The notes: generated by a model from the letters alone, not told the origin. A stretch of DNA of 64,000 nt from CATQHW01 sp965243545 (GCA_965243545.1 OZ251573.1:2604001-2668000); one strand, 5' to 3'. Shown: positions 42,972 to 51,824, counted from the stretch's first letter. Translations and numbers: made by a program.

Positions 42972-43699
42972 GGGCCGCCCGCCGGGGTGTCCGCCGGGGC
43001 GTGCAGCCCGCACTCCTTGGCCGCGTCCCGCTCCCACCACCAGCGCCCGGCGCGAGGGTCCTCCCCCGGTTCGACCGCCCGCGTGCACGGCGCGCAGCCG
43101 ATGCTGGCGAAGCCGCGGTCGTGCAGCAGGTTGTGCGGCACGCGGTGGGCGCGCAGGTAGTCCCACACCCGATCGTGCGTCCAGTCCGCCAGCGGATTCG
43201 CCTTGATCGCGCCGTGCGCGGCGTCCCACTCCACGAACGGCGTGCGCGACCGCCCCGGGCTCTGCTCCCGCCGCAGCCCGGTGACCCACGCGGCCGCGCC
43301 CCGTAGCGCGCGGCGCAGCGGCTCCACCTTGCGGACCGCGCAGCACCGCTTGCGCTGCTCGACGCCGGCGTAGAACAGGTTGGGGCCGGCCTCGCTCACC
43401 ATCTCCTGCACCGCGCCGGCGTCCGGAAACAGCACCTGGTAGCGCATCCCGTAGCGGCTCATCATGCGCGCCATCAGGTCGTAGGTCTCCTGGTGCAGGC
43501 GCCCGGTGTCGAGCACGAAGACCGCCGCCTGCGGATCGATGGCCAGCAGCATGTGGGTGAGCACCTGATCCTCCGCCCCCAGCGACGACGCCAGCTTCAC
43601 CGCCCGGCCGTGCCGCTCGGTCAGGGCGCGCAGCAGCGCCTCAGCCCCGCCGGCCGCCGCGGCGTTCAACCGCTCGATCTCCGCGCCGTCCGCCTCCAT
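42968..43699 (-). CDS. cysH: Adenylyl-sulfate reductase, [4Fe-4S] assimilatory type (CysH family)
   Basis: 243 residues from ATG 43699, preceded by GAGAGAGGAACG; the frame continues upstream to 43786, but without a ribosome site. ASSLGAEDQVLTHML and VFVLDTGRLHQETYDL are CysH motifs. The four cluster cysteines are present: C119-C120 in KRCCAVRKVEPL and C202-x-x-C205 in IGCAPCTR, plus the catalytic Cys in KECGLH (C230). The CC...CxxC set marks the iron-sulfur form that reduces APS rather than PAPS. That fits the loss of a working kinase P-loop in the fused CysN. It leads the cysH-cysD-cysN operon. Confidence 0.93.
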
Positions 43700-43737
43700 C
43701 GTTCCTCTCTCCCGCATCGGCTTCGTGTCGAATCCGC

Positions 43738-43743
43738 AGTATA
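43738..43743 (-). promoter_or_regulatory. Probable -10 for the cysHDN operon
   Basis: Minus strand TATACT in the context GGCTATACTGC, identical over 10 bases to the -10 region of the Dpp operon at 45502. Predicted start about 43731, with a 32-nt leader and a GAGAGAGGA ribosome site. No strong -35 is visible. Confidence 0.4.
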
Positions 43744-43811
43744 GCCGCCGCGTCACCGCTCCTGCGGGAAGGCCGCGGTATAGCACGTCACGGCGCTACG
43801 GTTCCAGCGCG

Positions 43812-44302
43812 CTACGTCCCGCGGGCGGCCGACCACGCGACCCGAATCCCTGCGCGATGCAGCGTCATCCGGTAGTTCGGCTTCTCTTCGACACGGTACA
43901 CGCCGCCGGGCGTCTTGACCTTCGTGCCGGTCTCCTCGAACGCCGACTGCCACGACGGCTCGAAGAACGCCTCCACGGCGGGTCCTCCCGCCAACCGCAC
44001 GCCCATGGCGATCTCCGGCCGCCACGGTAACTGAGCTCGATGCCGCCAACCCCTACGAGAGCGTCCCAGCTCAGCCGGCTCAGGTACTGCGCCGCGTGTG
44101 CCGGGCGCGCTTCGACAATCTCTTCCGTGTTCGCCCAGGCAACGCCGGCCTCGATACCCACCGTCCACCCCGGCGTCGCGTCGCAGCAGGTCCGGGGCGA
44201 AGGCGCATCCGCACCCGCCGCCGCACCGGCAAGTACGGCGAGCAGGGCGAACGTGACGCGCCGCTTTCCACTCACCCACTCACGCCATGCCCGGCCGCCC
44301 AT
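43812..44302 (-). pseudogene. Omptin-like outer-membrane protein, frameshifted and short
   Basis: The first frame (from 44302; a GTG at 44275 is also possible) gives a signal peptide (KRRVTFALLAVLAGAAAGA), then GWTVGIEAGVAWANTEEIVE, AAQYLSRLSWDALVGVGGIE and LSYRG. The second frame then continues RPEIAMGVRLAGGPAVEAFF and EKPNYRMTLHRAGIRVAW, to a stop at 43812. In omptins the order TxERVYLxE, SQLDW, INWDLxPQISIG and NYRLGLMAG is the same, so I read one gene with a one-base loss near 44024-44030. Even when joined, it is about 160 residues against the usual 290, so the C-terminal half with the catalytic His/Asp is missing. Homology is my pattern match and needs a profile search. Confidence 0.55.
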
Positions 44303-44323
44303 CCGCAGGCCGCTCGCCCGGAC

Positions 44324-44926
44324 TCATTCCGGCGCACCCGTAGAGCCCGACTCCGCGGTCGGCACGAAGGTAATCACTATCCGTGCCAGGTCCGGTTCTT
44401 CTCCGTCCCGTTCGAGGTAGAATGGACGATCCGGCGACTCCACGAAGAGATTCTCCCAGGTCCCGTCGGACGACCGGTGCATGACGTTGCTGCACATGGC
44501 GTCCGCACATCTGGCGGTAGGGTAAGCATAACACTTGTACGGATCATTGGAACGCTGATCGAAAAAGCAAATCTCTGCAAAAGCTGACACATACTCATTG
44601 TTGCTTTCCGGCACAGCCTCACATCCAATCAGTCCAAAGGTCACCATGAACGTCCGTTTCGCTTCGCTCTCCAACGTAACAATGCCGCTATTGAATGTCC
44701 CGGTAGAATAAAACACCCCCCCCCCTACATCTAGCCGTATTCTGACGCCATCGCCGGCATTATTGGCGACTTCAAGTGAGTAGCGGACCGAGCAATCCTC
44801 CGTCGGCTTGACGACGCCGCCGTATCCCACTGGGCACCCAGCAAGGCCGACCGTCCAGAGTGCGGCAGCCACGCCGAGCGCGGCAACCCGCAGGCGGCGG
44901 CCGGCCATGCGGATGCGACGGTTCAT
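44324..44926 (-). CDS. Putative lipoprotein with a 10-G tract
   Basis: 200 residues. Arg-rich start, hydrophobic stretch and lipobox VGLAGC (C31), so a lipid-anchored protein on the outer or inner membrane. The mature part has about seven further Cys (for example EICFFDQRSNDPYKCYAYPT, then ARCADAMCSNV), suggesting disulfides. Codons 67-71 contain ten consecutive G (GTA GGG GGG GGG GTG; 44716-44725 as C on the plus strand). Codon use and base composition are less G+C-rich than in neighbouring genes, a sign of transfer or relaxed selection. Family not recognised. It lies 21 bp upstream of the omptin-like remnant, probably in one transcript. Confidence 0.7.
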   Translation of the reverse strand: MNRRIRMAGRRLRVAALGVAAALWTVGLAGCPVGYGGVVKPTEDCSVRYSLEVANNAGDGVRIRLDVGGGVFYSTGTFNSGIVTLESEAKRTFMVTFGLIGCEAVPESNNEYVSAFAEICFFDQRSNDPYKCYAYPTARCADAMCSNVMHRSSDGTWENLFVESPDRPFYLERDGEEPDLARIVITFVPTAESGSTGAPE

Positions 44927-45431
44927 CAGTACGGGTACGCCGGGCGCGGGGTATAGGTCGGCCTAGGGTATGGTATTAGGCCGTAACGGCGCTTGACCGT
45001 GTAGATATCCCATTATCCTCCCCGATGATATCTGGTCGTGAATCGTCAGGCAGGGTCCTGCCCGCGATCTGATCGATGCCGTGCAAAAGGTCACGCAGGG
45101 GCGCGTGGCGCGGACGGTGTGCTCAGGATGCGTCTGAAGGCGGCGCGCCGGTCGCATCGCGCGCGTCGGCATACGGAGCAACGCTGAAACCGGGATCGCC
45201 GGTGGTCGCTCCGTCATCGCCAACCTCCTCCCCGGCGCAACGCCGGGATGTTGGACCGCTACCCTTACCGCAAGACCGTTTCAACCTACCGCATCGCTAC
45301 GGAGCTGTCAACACCCCGTCGCAGGCGGATCAAGCTCCGCTTGGAGAACGCTCCAGGGCCGCCGGGCGGCGACTGGCCGTTCGCGGCCCGCTTCGCGTCC
45401 GGCCGGCGGCGGCGGAGCGACGGCGGCGGCC
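44927..45431. other. Intergenic region without a supported gene
   Basis: About 500 bp between the lipoprotein gene and the promoter region of the Dpp operon. Open frames exist on both strands (for example 44963-45223 minus) but have no ribosome site, no plausible protein sequence and no codon bias. Composition is somewhat A+T-richer at the left end. I see no RNA gene or recognisable mobile-element end. Confidence 0.5.
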
Positions 45432-45479
45432 GGCCACTGCGGCGGCCGGCCACTGCGGCGGCCGGCCACTGCGGCGGCT
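45432..45479 (+). repeat. Three tandem 16-bp direct repeats abutting a -35 element
   Basis: GGCCACTGCGGCGGCC is repeated at 45432, 45448 and 45464 with no spacer. The third copy differs only in its last base (C to T at 45479), and that T is the first base of the -35 hexamer TGGACA. Each unit is itself a partial inverted repeat (GGCC...GGCC). Such arrays next to a -35 often bind an activator or repressor cooperatively. Confidence 0.65.
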
Positions 45480-45507
45480 GGACACCTCGACCGCCGTCGG
45501 CTATACT
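45479..45507 (+). promoter_or_regulatory. Sigma-70-type promoter of the Dpp-sialidase operon
   Basis: TGGACA (45479-45484), a 17-bp spacer and TATACT (45502-45507). Predicted +1 is about 45514, which is the first base of the following hairpin. It is the best consensus promoter in the window. Confidence 0.65.
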
Positions 45508-45513
45508 GCCACC

Positions 45514-45531
45514 GGCCGTGGTTCCACGGCC
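45514..45531 (+). promoter_or_regulatory. 5'-terminal mRNA hairpin of the Dpp operon
   Basis: GGCCGTGG-TT-CCACGGCC, a perfect 8-bp stem with a 2-nt loop, starting at the predicted +1. It is followed by an unstructured leader and a GGAGGAG ribosome site at about 45555-45561. Same layout as at 13329-13351. Confidence 0.5.
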
Positions 45532-45570
45532 TGACCTACTTCCCCACAAACAACGGAGGAGAAAAGAAAT

Positions 45571-47550
45571 ATGAAAAGGATGGCGATGTACGCCGCGGTA
45601 GCCGCGGCGCTGGCCCTGCCCTGGGCCGCCATCGGGCAGCAGTACTCGGAGTCGCCGATGCTGCAGGCCATGGTCGCGGCCGGCGACCTGCCGCCGGTCG
45701 AAGAACGGCTGCCGGACGATCCCTACGTCAACGCCGAAGCGCCGGAGATCGGCAGCTACACGACCACGGTGATGACGCTGCCGCACGAGTCCGACCTCGA
45801 TCTGCCGGTCAACTACTGGGTCACCGGGCAATACGCCCGCAGCGTGCTCCACTGGCAGGAGCAGCTGGTGCAGTGGAAGGTGGATGAGACGATCGGCCAC
45901 CCGGCCGGCATCCACCCCGGAATCAGCATCGAGCCCAACCTGGCCGAAAGCTGGGAGATCTCCGACGACGGCCGCGAAGTGACCTTCCACCTGCGCAAGG
46001 GCGTGAAGTGGTCGGACGGCATGCCGTTCACGGTCGACGACATCATGTTCACCTGGAACGACGTGGTGCGCGGCGGCGTGATCGCCAGCACGCAGATCCC
46101 GAACATCGAAGGGTTCCACTTCGCCGAGGGCGGCCGGCTGGCCGGCGCCGGCGGGGTTCCCGAGTTCGAGAAGATCGACCTGTACACCTTCAAGGTGACG
46201 ATGAAGAACTCGTTCCCGGAGATCGTGCCGATGTTCTTCTCGCCGGCCATCTGGCCGTCGGTCTCCATCCCCTGGCTGCCCAAGCACCAGATGGAGAAGC
46301 TGCATCCCGCGTACAACGCGGACGCGACCATGGAGGACTGGAACTCGGCCCGCTTCCCGCGTGACCGCCCGCCGGTGCTCAGCGCGTTTCAGCCGACCGG
46401 CGTGGTCGGCGACAAGCTGATCTTCGAGCGCAACCCCTACTACTGGAAGGTCGACAGCGAAGGACAGCAGCTGCCCTACTTCGACACCGTGGTGATGAAG
46501 TACCAGACCAACGGTTCCGAGATCGCGTTGGGGCTGGCGTCCGACGAGCTGTGGGGCGACTTTACCAAGGCCAGCACCCAGGAGGCGGGCGTCATCCGCC
46601 AGAATGAGGAGCGCGGCAACTATTCGTTGCTGCCGCTCAGCAAGGTCGGCGTCTACCAGGGTCTGCGCATCAACCTGGATACCCCGCACGACAGCCTGCG
46701 CGATCTGTTTCAGAACCGCGACTTCGCAATGGCGTTGAGCATGGGCCTCGATACCGACGCGATGGGCATGCACACCTGCATAGTCTGTCCGGCCCACAAG
46801 CAGCTCCATTCGACGGCCATGACCACCGCCTATCCGCAATACGCGGACAGCTACGTGGAGACCTTCGACCGCGGCGCCGCCAACGCCGTGTTCGACGAAC
46901 TCGGCCTGATGGACTCCAACGGCGACGGCTTCCGCGAATATCCGGCCGGCTCCGCCCACGCGGGCGACAACATCGGCTGGTCGATCGTCGCGCCGTCGCA
47001 CGACTGGATGCGCGTCCGCTGGATCGAAGGCGCCGGCGAGCAGCTCAACCAGATGGGCTTCGAGGTGGCGGTCCGGCCGATGAACGAGGTGGTGATGAAC
47101 AACACCCTGGTCGCCACCGGCGAGTACGAGATGCGCGGCAACAGTTCGTTCCTGTGGGGCGGCTGGACCGACCAGGCCGGCTTCGAGTCGACCTTGCGCA
47201 ACGGCGGCGGGCTGTTCCCCGAGAACGAGGGCGATCCCAACCCGATGCTGCCGCGCACGCAGTCGACGGAGCTGTTCGACTGGCAGATCGAGGGCATGGA
47301 GATCCGCGACGCCTACCTGGCCGGCGATCTGGACCTGGAGACGGCGATGGACCGGTTCGTAGCCTGGGGCGCGGAAAACGCGCCGCGGCAGGCGTTCGCC
47401 CGCGGCGGCGTGACCGAAACCGTGGTCGTGGACAACTCCCTCGGCAACGTGCCGTACTTCTACGTGCCGGAGCTCAAGTCCGGCGGCATCATGCGGCAGA
47501 GCTGGGATCAGTACATCGCGATGCGCATGTGGCAGTGGTTCGAGAAGTAG
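45571..47550 (+). CDS. Extracellular solute-binding protein, family 5
   Basis: 659 residues, longer than the usual 530-600. GGAGGAG lies 9 nt before the ATG. Signal peptide MKRMAMYAAVAAALALPWA then AIG-QQYS. Typical family-5 segments: LAESWEISDDGREVTFHLRK, GVKWSDGMPFTVDDIMFTWN and YQGLRINLDTPHDSLRDLFQ, NRDFAMALSMGLD. A Trp-rich C terminus (SWDQYIAMRMWQWFEK) is common in a large-ligand subgroup. It is the first gene of a complete importer operon. The hairpin with T-run right after it should set binding protein above permease levels. Ligand unknown; the glycosidase-like genes downstream point to a glycan or glycopeptide. Confidence 0.94.
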   Translation: MKRMAMYAAVAAALALPWAAIGQQYSESPMLQAMVAAGDLPPVEERLPDDPYVNAEAPEIGSYTTTVMTLPHESDLDLPVNYWVTGQYARSVLHWQEQLVQWKVDETIGHPAGIHPGISIEPNLAESWEISDDGREVTFHLRKGVKWSDGMPFTVDDIMFTWNDVVRGGVIASTQIPNIEGFHFAEGGRLAGAGGVPEFEKIDLYTFKVTMKNSFPEIVPMFFSPAIWPSVSIPWLPKHQMEKLHPAYNADATMEDWNSARFPRDRPPVLSAFQPTGVVGDKLIFERNPYYWKVDSEGQQLPYFDTVVMKYQTNGSEIALGLASDELWGDFTKASTQEAGVIRQNEERGNYSLLPLSKVGVYQGLRINLDTPHDSLRDLFQNRDFAMALSMGLDTDAMGMHTCIVCPAHKQLHSTAMTTAYPQYADSYVETFDRGAANAVFDELGLMDSNGDGFREYPAGSAHAGDNIGWSIVAPSHDWMRVRWIEGAGEQLNQMGFEVAVRPMNEVVMNNTLVATGEYEMRGNSSFLWGGWTDQAGFESTLRNGGGLFPENEGDPNPMLPRTQSTELFDWQIEGMEIRDAYLAGDLDLETAMDRFVAWGAENAPRQAFARGGVTETVVVDNSLGNVPYFYVPELKSGGIMRQSWDQYIAMRMWQWFEK

Positions 47551-47577
47551 CAGCGATCGGCTAGAGCAAAACTCTAC

Positions 47578-47612
47578 GCGGTGGGGGCGTCACGCGCCCC
47601 CGCCGCTTCTTT
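47578..47612 (+). terminator. Terminator-like hairpin between binding-protein and permease genes
   Basis: A 12-bp stem with one G-U pair (GCGGTGGGGGCG / CGCCCCCGCCGC), a 5-nt loop, then TTCTTT. A smaller stem TAGAG-CAAAA-CTCTA (47562-47576) stands just before it. The structure ends 9 nt before the permease ATG. It has the form of a partial intrinsic terminator. Confidence 0.65.
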
Positions 47613-47620
47613 GAAACCCC

Positions 47621-48625
47621 ATGGCCCGCTACATCGTCCAGCGCCTGCTCTACATGCTGCCGGTGACGCTGGTGCTGTCGTTCGTCTGTTTCCTGGTGAT
47701 CGACTTGGCGCCCGGCGACTTCGTCAGCGTCTGGGAGTCGAACATCCGCTCCAACCTCAACATGACGGAGCAGGAGAAGCAGGTGGCGCTCGAGTCGTTG
47801 GGGGAGCTGCGAGTCCAGTACGGGCTCGACCGCCGGGTGCTGGTGCGCTACGGCGCATGGATGTACAACATCGTCACCCGCGGCGACTTCGGCTACTCGT
47901 TCCAGGTGGCGCGGCCGGTCCATACCCTGATCCTGGAGCGCCTGGGCTGGACGGTCTTGCTGAGCCTGTTGGGTCTGATGGTCGGTCTGACCGCCAGCTT
48001 TACCCTGGGCATCTACTCCGCCCGCCACCAGTACTCGCTGTTCGATTACGTCACCAACGTCGTGGCGTTTCTGGGGATGGCGACGCCCGGGTTCTTCCTG
48101 GCGCTGATCTTCATGACGGTCATGGTGTTCGTGTTCAACGAGCACGTAGGCGGCCTGTTTTCGTCCGATTACGTCAACGCTCCGTGGAGCTGGGGCAAAC
48201 TGATCGACCTGTTGAAGCACCTCAGCATTCCGCTGGCGGTCGGGCTGGTCACCGGCGCCGGCGCCGGTCTGCGCATCATCCGCGGCAACCTGCTCGACAA
48301 GCTCAACCAGCCCTACGTGCAGACCGCCCGCGCCAAGGGGCTGCCGGAGAACCTGGTCGTGTACCGCCACGCGCTCAGAAACGCCCTGCATCCGTGGGTG
48401 ATGGGGATGAGCAACACCCTGTCGGAGCTGATCAGCGGCGACACCATCCTCAGCATCGTCCTGGGGTTGCCGACCGTCGGCTTCATGTTCTACACCGCGC
48501 TGACCCATCAGGACAGCTACGTGGCCGGCACCTTCCTGCTGATGGCCACGCTGCTGCTGCAGGCGGGCACGCTGATAGCCGACATCGTGCTGGCCTGGCT
48601 CGACCCCACGGTCCGGTTCGAGTAG
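47621..48625 (+). CDS. Peptide-type ABC transporter permease (DppB family)
   Basis: 334 residues. First helix MLPVTLVLSFVCFLVIDLAP, then the long periplasmic loop with the typical ELRVQYGLDRRVLVRYGAWM and RGDFGYSFQ. The coupling loop is YVQTARAKGLPENLVVYRHA (about 230-250), and ALRNALHPWVMGM is also conserved. It starts 15 nt after the terminator-like hairpin and lacks a clear Shine-Dalgarno, so its output may be low relative to the binding protein. Partner of the DppC-like permease 15 bp downstream. Confidence 0.95.
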   Translation: MARYIVQRLLYMLPVTLVLSFVCFLVIDLAPGDFVSVWESNIRSNLNMTEQEKQVALESLGELRVQYGLDRRVLVRYGAWMYNIVTRGDFGYSFQVARPVHTLILERLGWTVLLSLLGLMVGLTASFTLGIYSARHQYSLFDYVTNVVAFLGMATPGFFLALIFMTVMVFVFNEHVGGLFSSDYVNAPWSWGKLIDLLKHLSIPLAVGLVTGAGAGLRIIRGNLLDKLNQPYVQTARAKGLPENLVVYRHALRNALHPWVMGMSNTLSELISGDTILSIVLGLPTVGFMFYTALTHQDSYVAGTFLLMATLLLQAGTLIADIVLAWLDPTVRFE

Positions 48626-48640
48626 ACCGGATACCCGATC

Positions 48641-49765
48641 ATGAGCAGCGCGTCGCCGCAGACGGTCGAGCAGGCGCCGGTCCGGCGCCGCGCGCGGCGG
48701 GTGACCGGACGCACCCTGGCGTGGCGCAAGTTTCGCCAACACAAGCTGGCGCTGGTCGCGCTGGCGTTCCTGATCACCAGTTACACCGTCTACGTCTTCG
48801 CCGGCTTCTTCGCCCCCTACCCGCCGGCGGAGTCGTCGCCGCGCGTGTACATGCGGCCGCAGACGATCCAGTTCTTCGATCCCGACGGCCGGCTGACGCG
48901 CCCGTTCGTCTACGGCATGAAGCAGACCGCCAACCAGGACTTTCAGCTCATCTATACGCGGGATGAATCGGCCCGCTACCCGATCCGTCTATTCGTGCGG
49001 CGCCCGCGCGCCCAGTTCGGACCCGGCGCGCAGCGCCTGCGCACCAAGCTGTTCGGCGTCGAGGAAGAGGGCGCCTACGTCAACCTGCTCGGCACCGATT
49101 ACCGCGGCCGCGACATGCTGAGCCGCATCATCCACGGCGGGCGCATCACCTTGAGCGTCGGCGTGTTCGGCGTGGCCGTGAGCACCCTGCTCGGCCTGAT
49201 CATCGGCACCATCTCCGGGTACTACGGCGGCCGCGTCGACATGCTGATCCAGCGCCTGATCGAGATGATCAGCTCCATCCCGACGCTGCCGCTCTGGCTG
49301 GCGCTGGCCGCCATCCTGCCCCGCGACTGGCCGTCGACCTGGACGTTTTTCGGCATCGTGACGGTGCTGGCGCTGATCGGCTGGACCGGGCTGGCGCGCC
49401 AGATACGGGGCATGGTGCTGAGCATCCGCGAACGCGACTACATCCGCGCCTCGGTGGCCGGCGGCGCGGACGCCCGCTTCATCATGGGCAAGCACGTGGT
49501 TCCCAACGTGATGAGCCATCTGATCGTGGTCAGCACCATCGCCCTGCCGGGTATGATCCTGGGCGAGAGCGCGATCAGCTTTCTGGGCCTCGGCATCCAG
49601 CCGCCGCTCACCAGTTGGGGCCTGCTGATCCGGGACGCGCAGAATCTCAACGCCATCCTGTTGTCGTCCTGGATCATGATCCCGGGATTGGCGATCATCC
49701 TGACCGTATCCGCCTTCAACTTTCTGGGGGACGGATTGCGGGACGCCGCAGACCCGTACAAGTGA
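48641..49765 (+). CDS. Peptide-type ABC transporter permease (DppC family, long N-terminal domain)
   Basis: 374 residues, longer than the usual 280-300 because of a periplasmic insertion of about 80 residues between helix 1 and the hallmark LLGTDYRGRDMLSRIIHGGR (about 146-165). This fits the long binding protein; both are seen in a subgroup of large-substrate importers. The coupling loop is YIRASVAGGADARFIMGKHV (about 267-286). Stop overlaps the GTG start of the ATPase gene by 4 bp (GTGA). Confidence 0.94.
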   Translation: MSSASPQTVEQAPVRRRARRVTGRTLAWRKFRQHKLALVALAFLITSYTVYVFAGFFAPYPPAESSPRVYMRPQTIQFFDPDGRLTRPFVYGMKQTANQDFQLIYTRDESARYPIRLFVRRPRAQFGPGAQRLRTKLFGVEEEGAYVNLLGTDYRGRDMLSRIIHGGRITLSVGVFGVAVSTLLGLIIGTISGYYGGRVDMLIQRLIEMISSIPTLPLWLALAAILPRDWPSTWTFFGIVTVLALIGWTGLARQIRGMVLSIRERDYIRASVAGGADARFIMGKHVVPNVMSHLIVVSTIALPGMILGESAISFLGLGIQPPLTSWGLLIRDAQNLNAILLSSWIMIPGLAIILTVSAFNFLGDGLRDAADPYK

Positions 49766-50757
49766 CAACTGAAGCGGCGCCGCTGCTGGAAGTGCGGAAC
49801 CTGCACGTGGAGTTCAGCACCCACCTGGGCGCCGTGCGCGCCGTGCGCGGGGTGGACTTCACCGTGGCCCGCGGCGAGACGGTGGGCGTAGTGGGAGAAA
49901 GCGGCTGCGGCAAGAGCGTGACGGCGCTGGCCATCATGCGCCTGGTGTCGCGGCCCGCCGGGCGCATCAGCGCCGGCCACATCTGGTTGCACGACGAGCG
50001 CGGCAAGGCGACGGACGTCACCACCCTGGGGTTCGACAGCCGCGAGATGCGGTCGATCCGCGGCGGCGACGTGACCATGGTGTTCCAGGAGCCGATGACA
50101 TCGCTCAATCCTTCCTACTCGGTCGGCTTCCAGATCATGGAGACGGTCCTGCATCACCAGGCGATCTCCAAGCCGCGCGCCCGCGAGCTGGCGGTCGAGG
50201 CGTTGCGCGGAGTCAACATGCCGGACCCCGGCGACGTGGTCGACCGCTACCCGCATCAGCTCTCCGGCGGCATGCGCCAGCGGGTCATGCTGGCCATGGC
50301 GATGGTGTGCAACCCGCGCCTGCTGATCGCCGACGAACCGACGACCGCGCTGGACGTCACGGTGCAGGCGCAGATCCTCAACCTGGTGGAACAGGGACGC
50401 GACAAGCTCGGGATGGCGATTCTGTGGATCACCCACGATCTGGGCGTGGTGGGCGAACTGTGCGACCGCGTGCTGGTGATGTACCTGGGCCAAGTCGTCG
50501 AAGACGCCCCGGTGGCCGCCATCTTCGAGGAGCCCAAGCATCCCTATACCCAGGGCCTGCTGGCGTGCTCGTTCATCATAGGCGAAGGCGCGGGCCAGGA
50601 CGTCGATCCGATAGCCGGCAGCGTTCCGGGGCCGTTCGAACCGGTTTCCGGCTGCCCCTACGCGGCGCGCTGCCCGAAAGCGTGGGAGCGGTGCCGGGAA
50701 GAGCCGCCGCTGGTGACCGACGGCCGCAGCGCGGTGCGGTGCTGGCTCTATGCCTGA
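49762..50757 (+). CDS. ABC transporter ATP-binding protein (DppD family)
   Basis: 331 residues; GTG 49762 is set by the GTGA overlap with the permease stop. Walker A GESGCGKSVTAL, signature LSGGMRQRVMLAMA, Walker B LLIADEPTTALD and the H-loop in WITHDLGVV. The C-terminal oligopeptide-transporter motif GCPYAARCPKAWERC carries the Cys residues that in this family often bind an iron-sulfur cluster. It forms a heterodimer with the DppF-like protein, encoded with an 8-bp overlap. Confidence 0.95.
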   Translation: MTTEAAPLLEVRNLHVEFSTHLGAVRAVRGVDFTVARGETVGVVGESGCGKSVTALAIMRLVSRPAGRISAGHIWLHDERGKATDVTTLGFDSREMRSIRGGDVTMVFQEPMTSLNPSYSVGFQIMETVLHHQAISKPRARELAVEALRGVNMPDPGDVVDRYPHQLSGGMRQRVMLAMAMVCNPRLLIADEPTTALDVTVQAQILNLVEQGRDKLGMAILWITHDLGVVGELCDRVLVMYLGQVVEDAPVAAIFEEPKHPYTQGLLACSFIIGEGAGQDVDPIAGSVPGPFEPVSGCPYAARCPKAWERCREEPPLVTDGRSAVRCWLYA

Positions 50758-51823
50758 GTCGGCGGAGCGGCCGGCCGCGGCGAACCTGCTGGAGACGCAG
50801 GATCTGCGCACCTGGTTTCCGATCAAGCGCGGGTTCCTGCAGCGCGTGGGGGGCCAGATCAAGGCGGTCGACGGCGTCGACCTGGCGATCCGCCAAGGCG
50901 AGACGCTCGGCATGGTGGGCGAAAGCGGCTGCGGCAAGAGCACCCTGGGACGCACGCTCATCCGGCTGGACCGGGCCACCGGCGGGAGCGTCCGCTACCG
51001 GGTGGACGGATCGATGGTCGACCTGCTGGCGCTGCCGCGCGAGCGCCTGTTCGAGATGCGGCGCCGGGTGCAGATGATCTTCCAGGACCCGTTTTCGTCG
51101 TTGAACCCGCGTATGCCGGTCGGCGAGGTGGTGGGCGAGTACCTGCTGATCCACCAGGTCGCCGACCGCCAGCACCGCATCGAGGCGCTGCTGGAGTCGG
51201 TCGGCCTCAGCAGCGAGTACCTGTACCGCTACCCGCACGAGTTCTCCGGCGGCCAGCGGCAACGCATCGGCATAGCGCGGGCGCTCAGCCTGGAGCCGGA
51301 GTTCGTGGTGTGCGACGAACCGGTCTCCGCGCTCGACGTCTCGGTGCAGGCGCAGATCATCCGCCTGCTGCGCACCCTGCAGCAGCGGATGGGGCTCACG
51401 TTCCTGTTCATCTCGCACGATCTGACGGTCGTGCACCACCTGAGCGACCGGGTGGCGGTGATGTACGTCGGCAAGCTGGTCGAATACGGCCCGGCCGACA
51501 GCGTGTACCGGCGCCCCCGCCACCCTTACAGCGAGGCGCTGCTGGCGGCGATTCCGCGCTACCGCCCGGCGGCGGCCGCCCAGGAACGGGTGCTGCTGGA
51601 GGGGGACGTGCCGTCGCCGGCCAACCCGGCGCCGGGCTGCCGCTTTCACCCGCGCTGCCGATACGCGGAAGACGTCTGCCGCCGTCAGAACCCGCCGCTG
51701 GTTCCCGTAGGCGGCGACGACACCCACTACGCGGCGTGCCACTTTGCCGAGCAGCTGAAGCTGGAAGGGGTGAGACCGCCGCAACCGGCGCCGCAATCCG
51801 CGCCGCAACAAAGGAGAAGATGA
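50750..51823 (+). CDS. ABC transporter ATP-binding protein (DppF family)
   Basis: 357 residues. Walker A GESGCGKSTLGR, signature FSGGQRQRIGIARA, Walker B FVVCDEPVSALD and H-loop FISHDLTVV. C-terminal Cys motif GCRFHPRCRYAEDVC as in other DppF/OppF proteins. The last 20 residues are Pro/Gln-rich and may be disordered. Completes the five-gene importer; the stop lies one base before the ATG of the sialidase-like gene, tying uptake to glycan processing. Confidence 0.95.
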   Translation: MPESAERPAAANLLETQDLRTWFPIKRGFLQRVGGQIKAVDGVDLAIRQGETLGMVGESGCGKSTLGRTLIRLDRATGGSVRYRVDGSMVDLLALPRERLFEMRRRVQMIFQDPFSSLNPRMPVGEVVGEYLLIHQVADRQHRIEALLESVGLSSEYLYRYPHEFSGGQRQRIGIARALSLEPEFVVCDEPVSALDVSVQAQIIRLLRTLQQRMGLTFLFISHDLTVVHHLSDRVAVMYVGKLVEYGPADSVYRRPRHPYSEALLAAIPRYRPAAAAQERVLLEGDVPSPANPAPGCRFHPRCRYAEDVCRRQNPPLVPVGGDDTHYAACHFAEQLKLEGVRPPQPAPQSAPQQRRR

Positions 51824-51824
51824 A

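Noticed and set aside
44963..45223. 86-codon minus-strand open frame in the intergenic region
   Set aside because: No ribosome site, no plausible fold or family and no upstream promoter in the right place.
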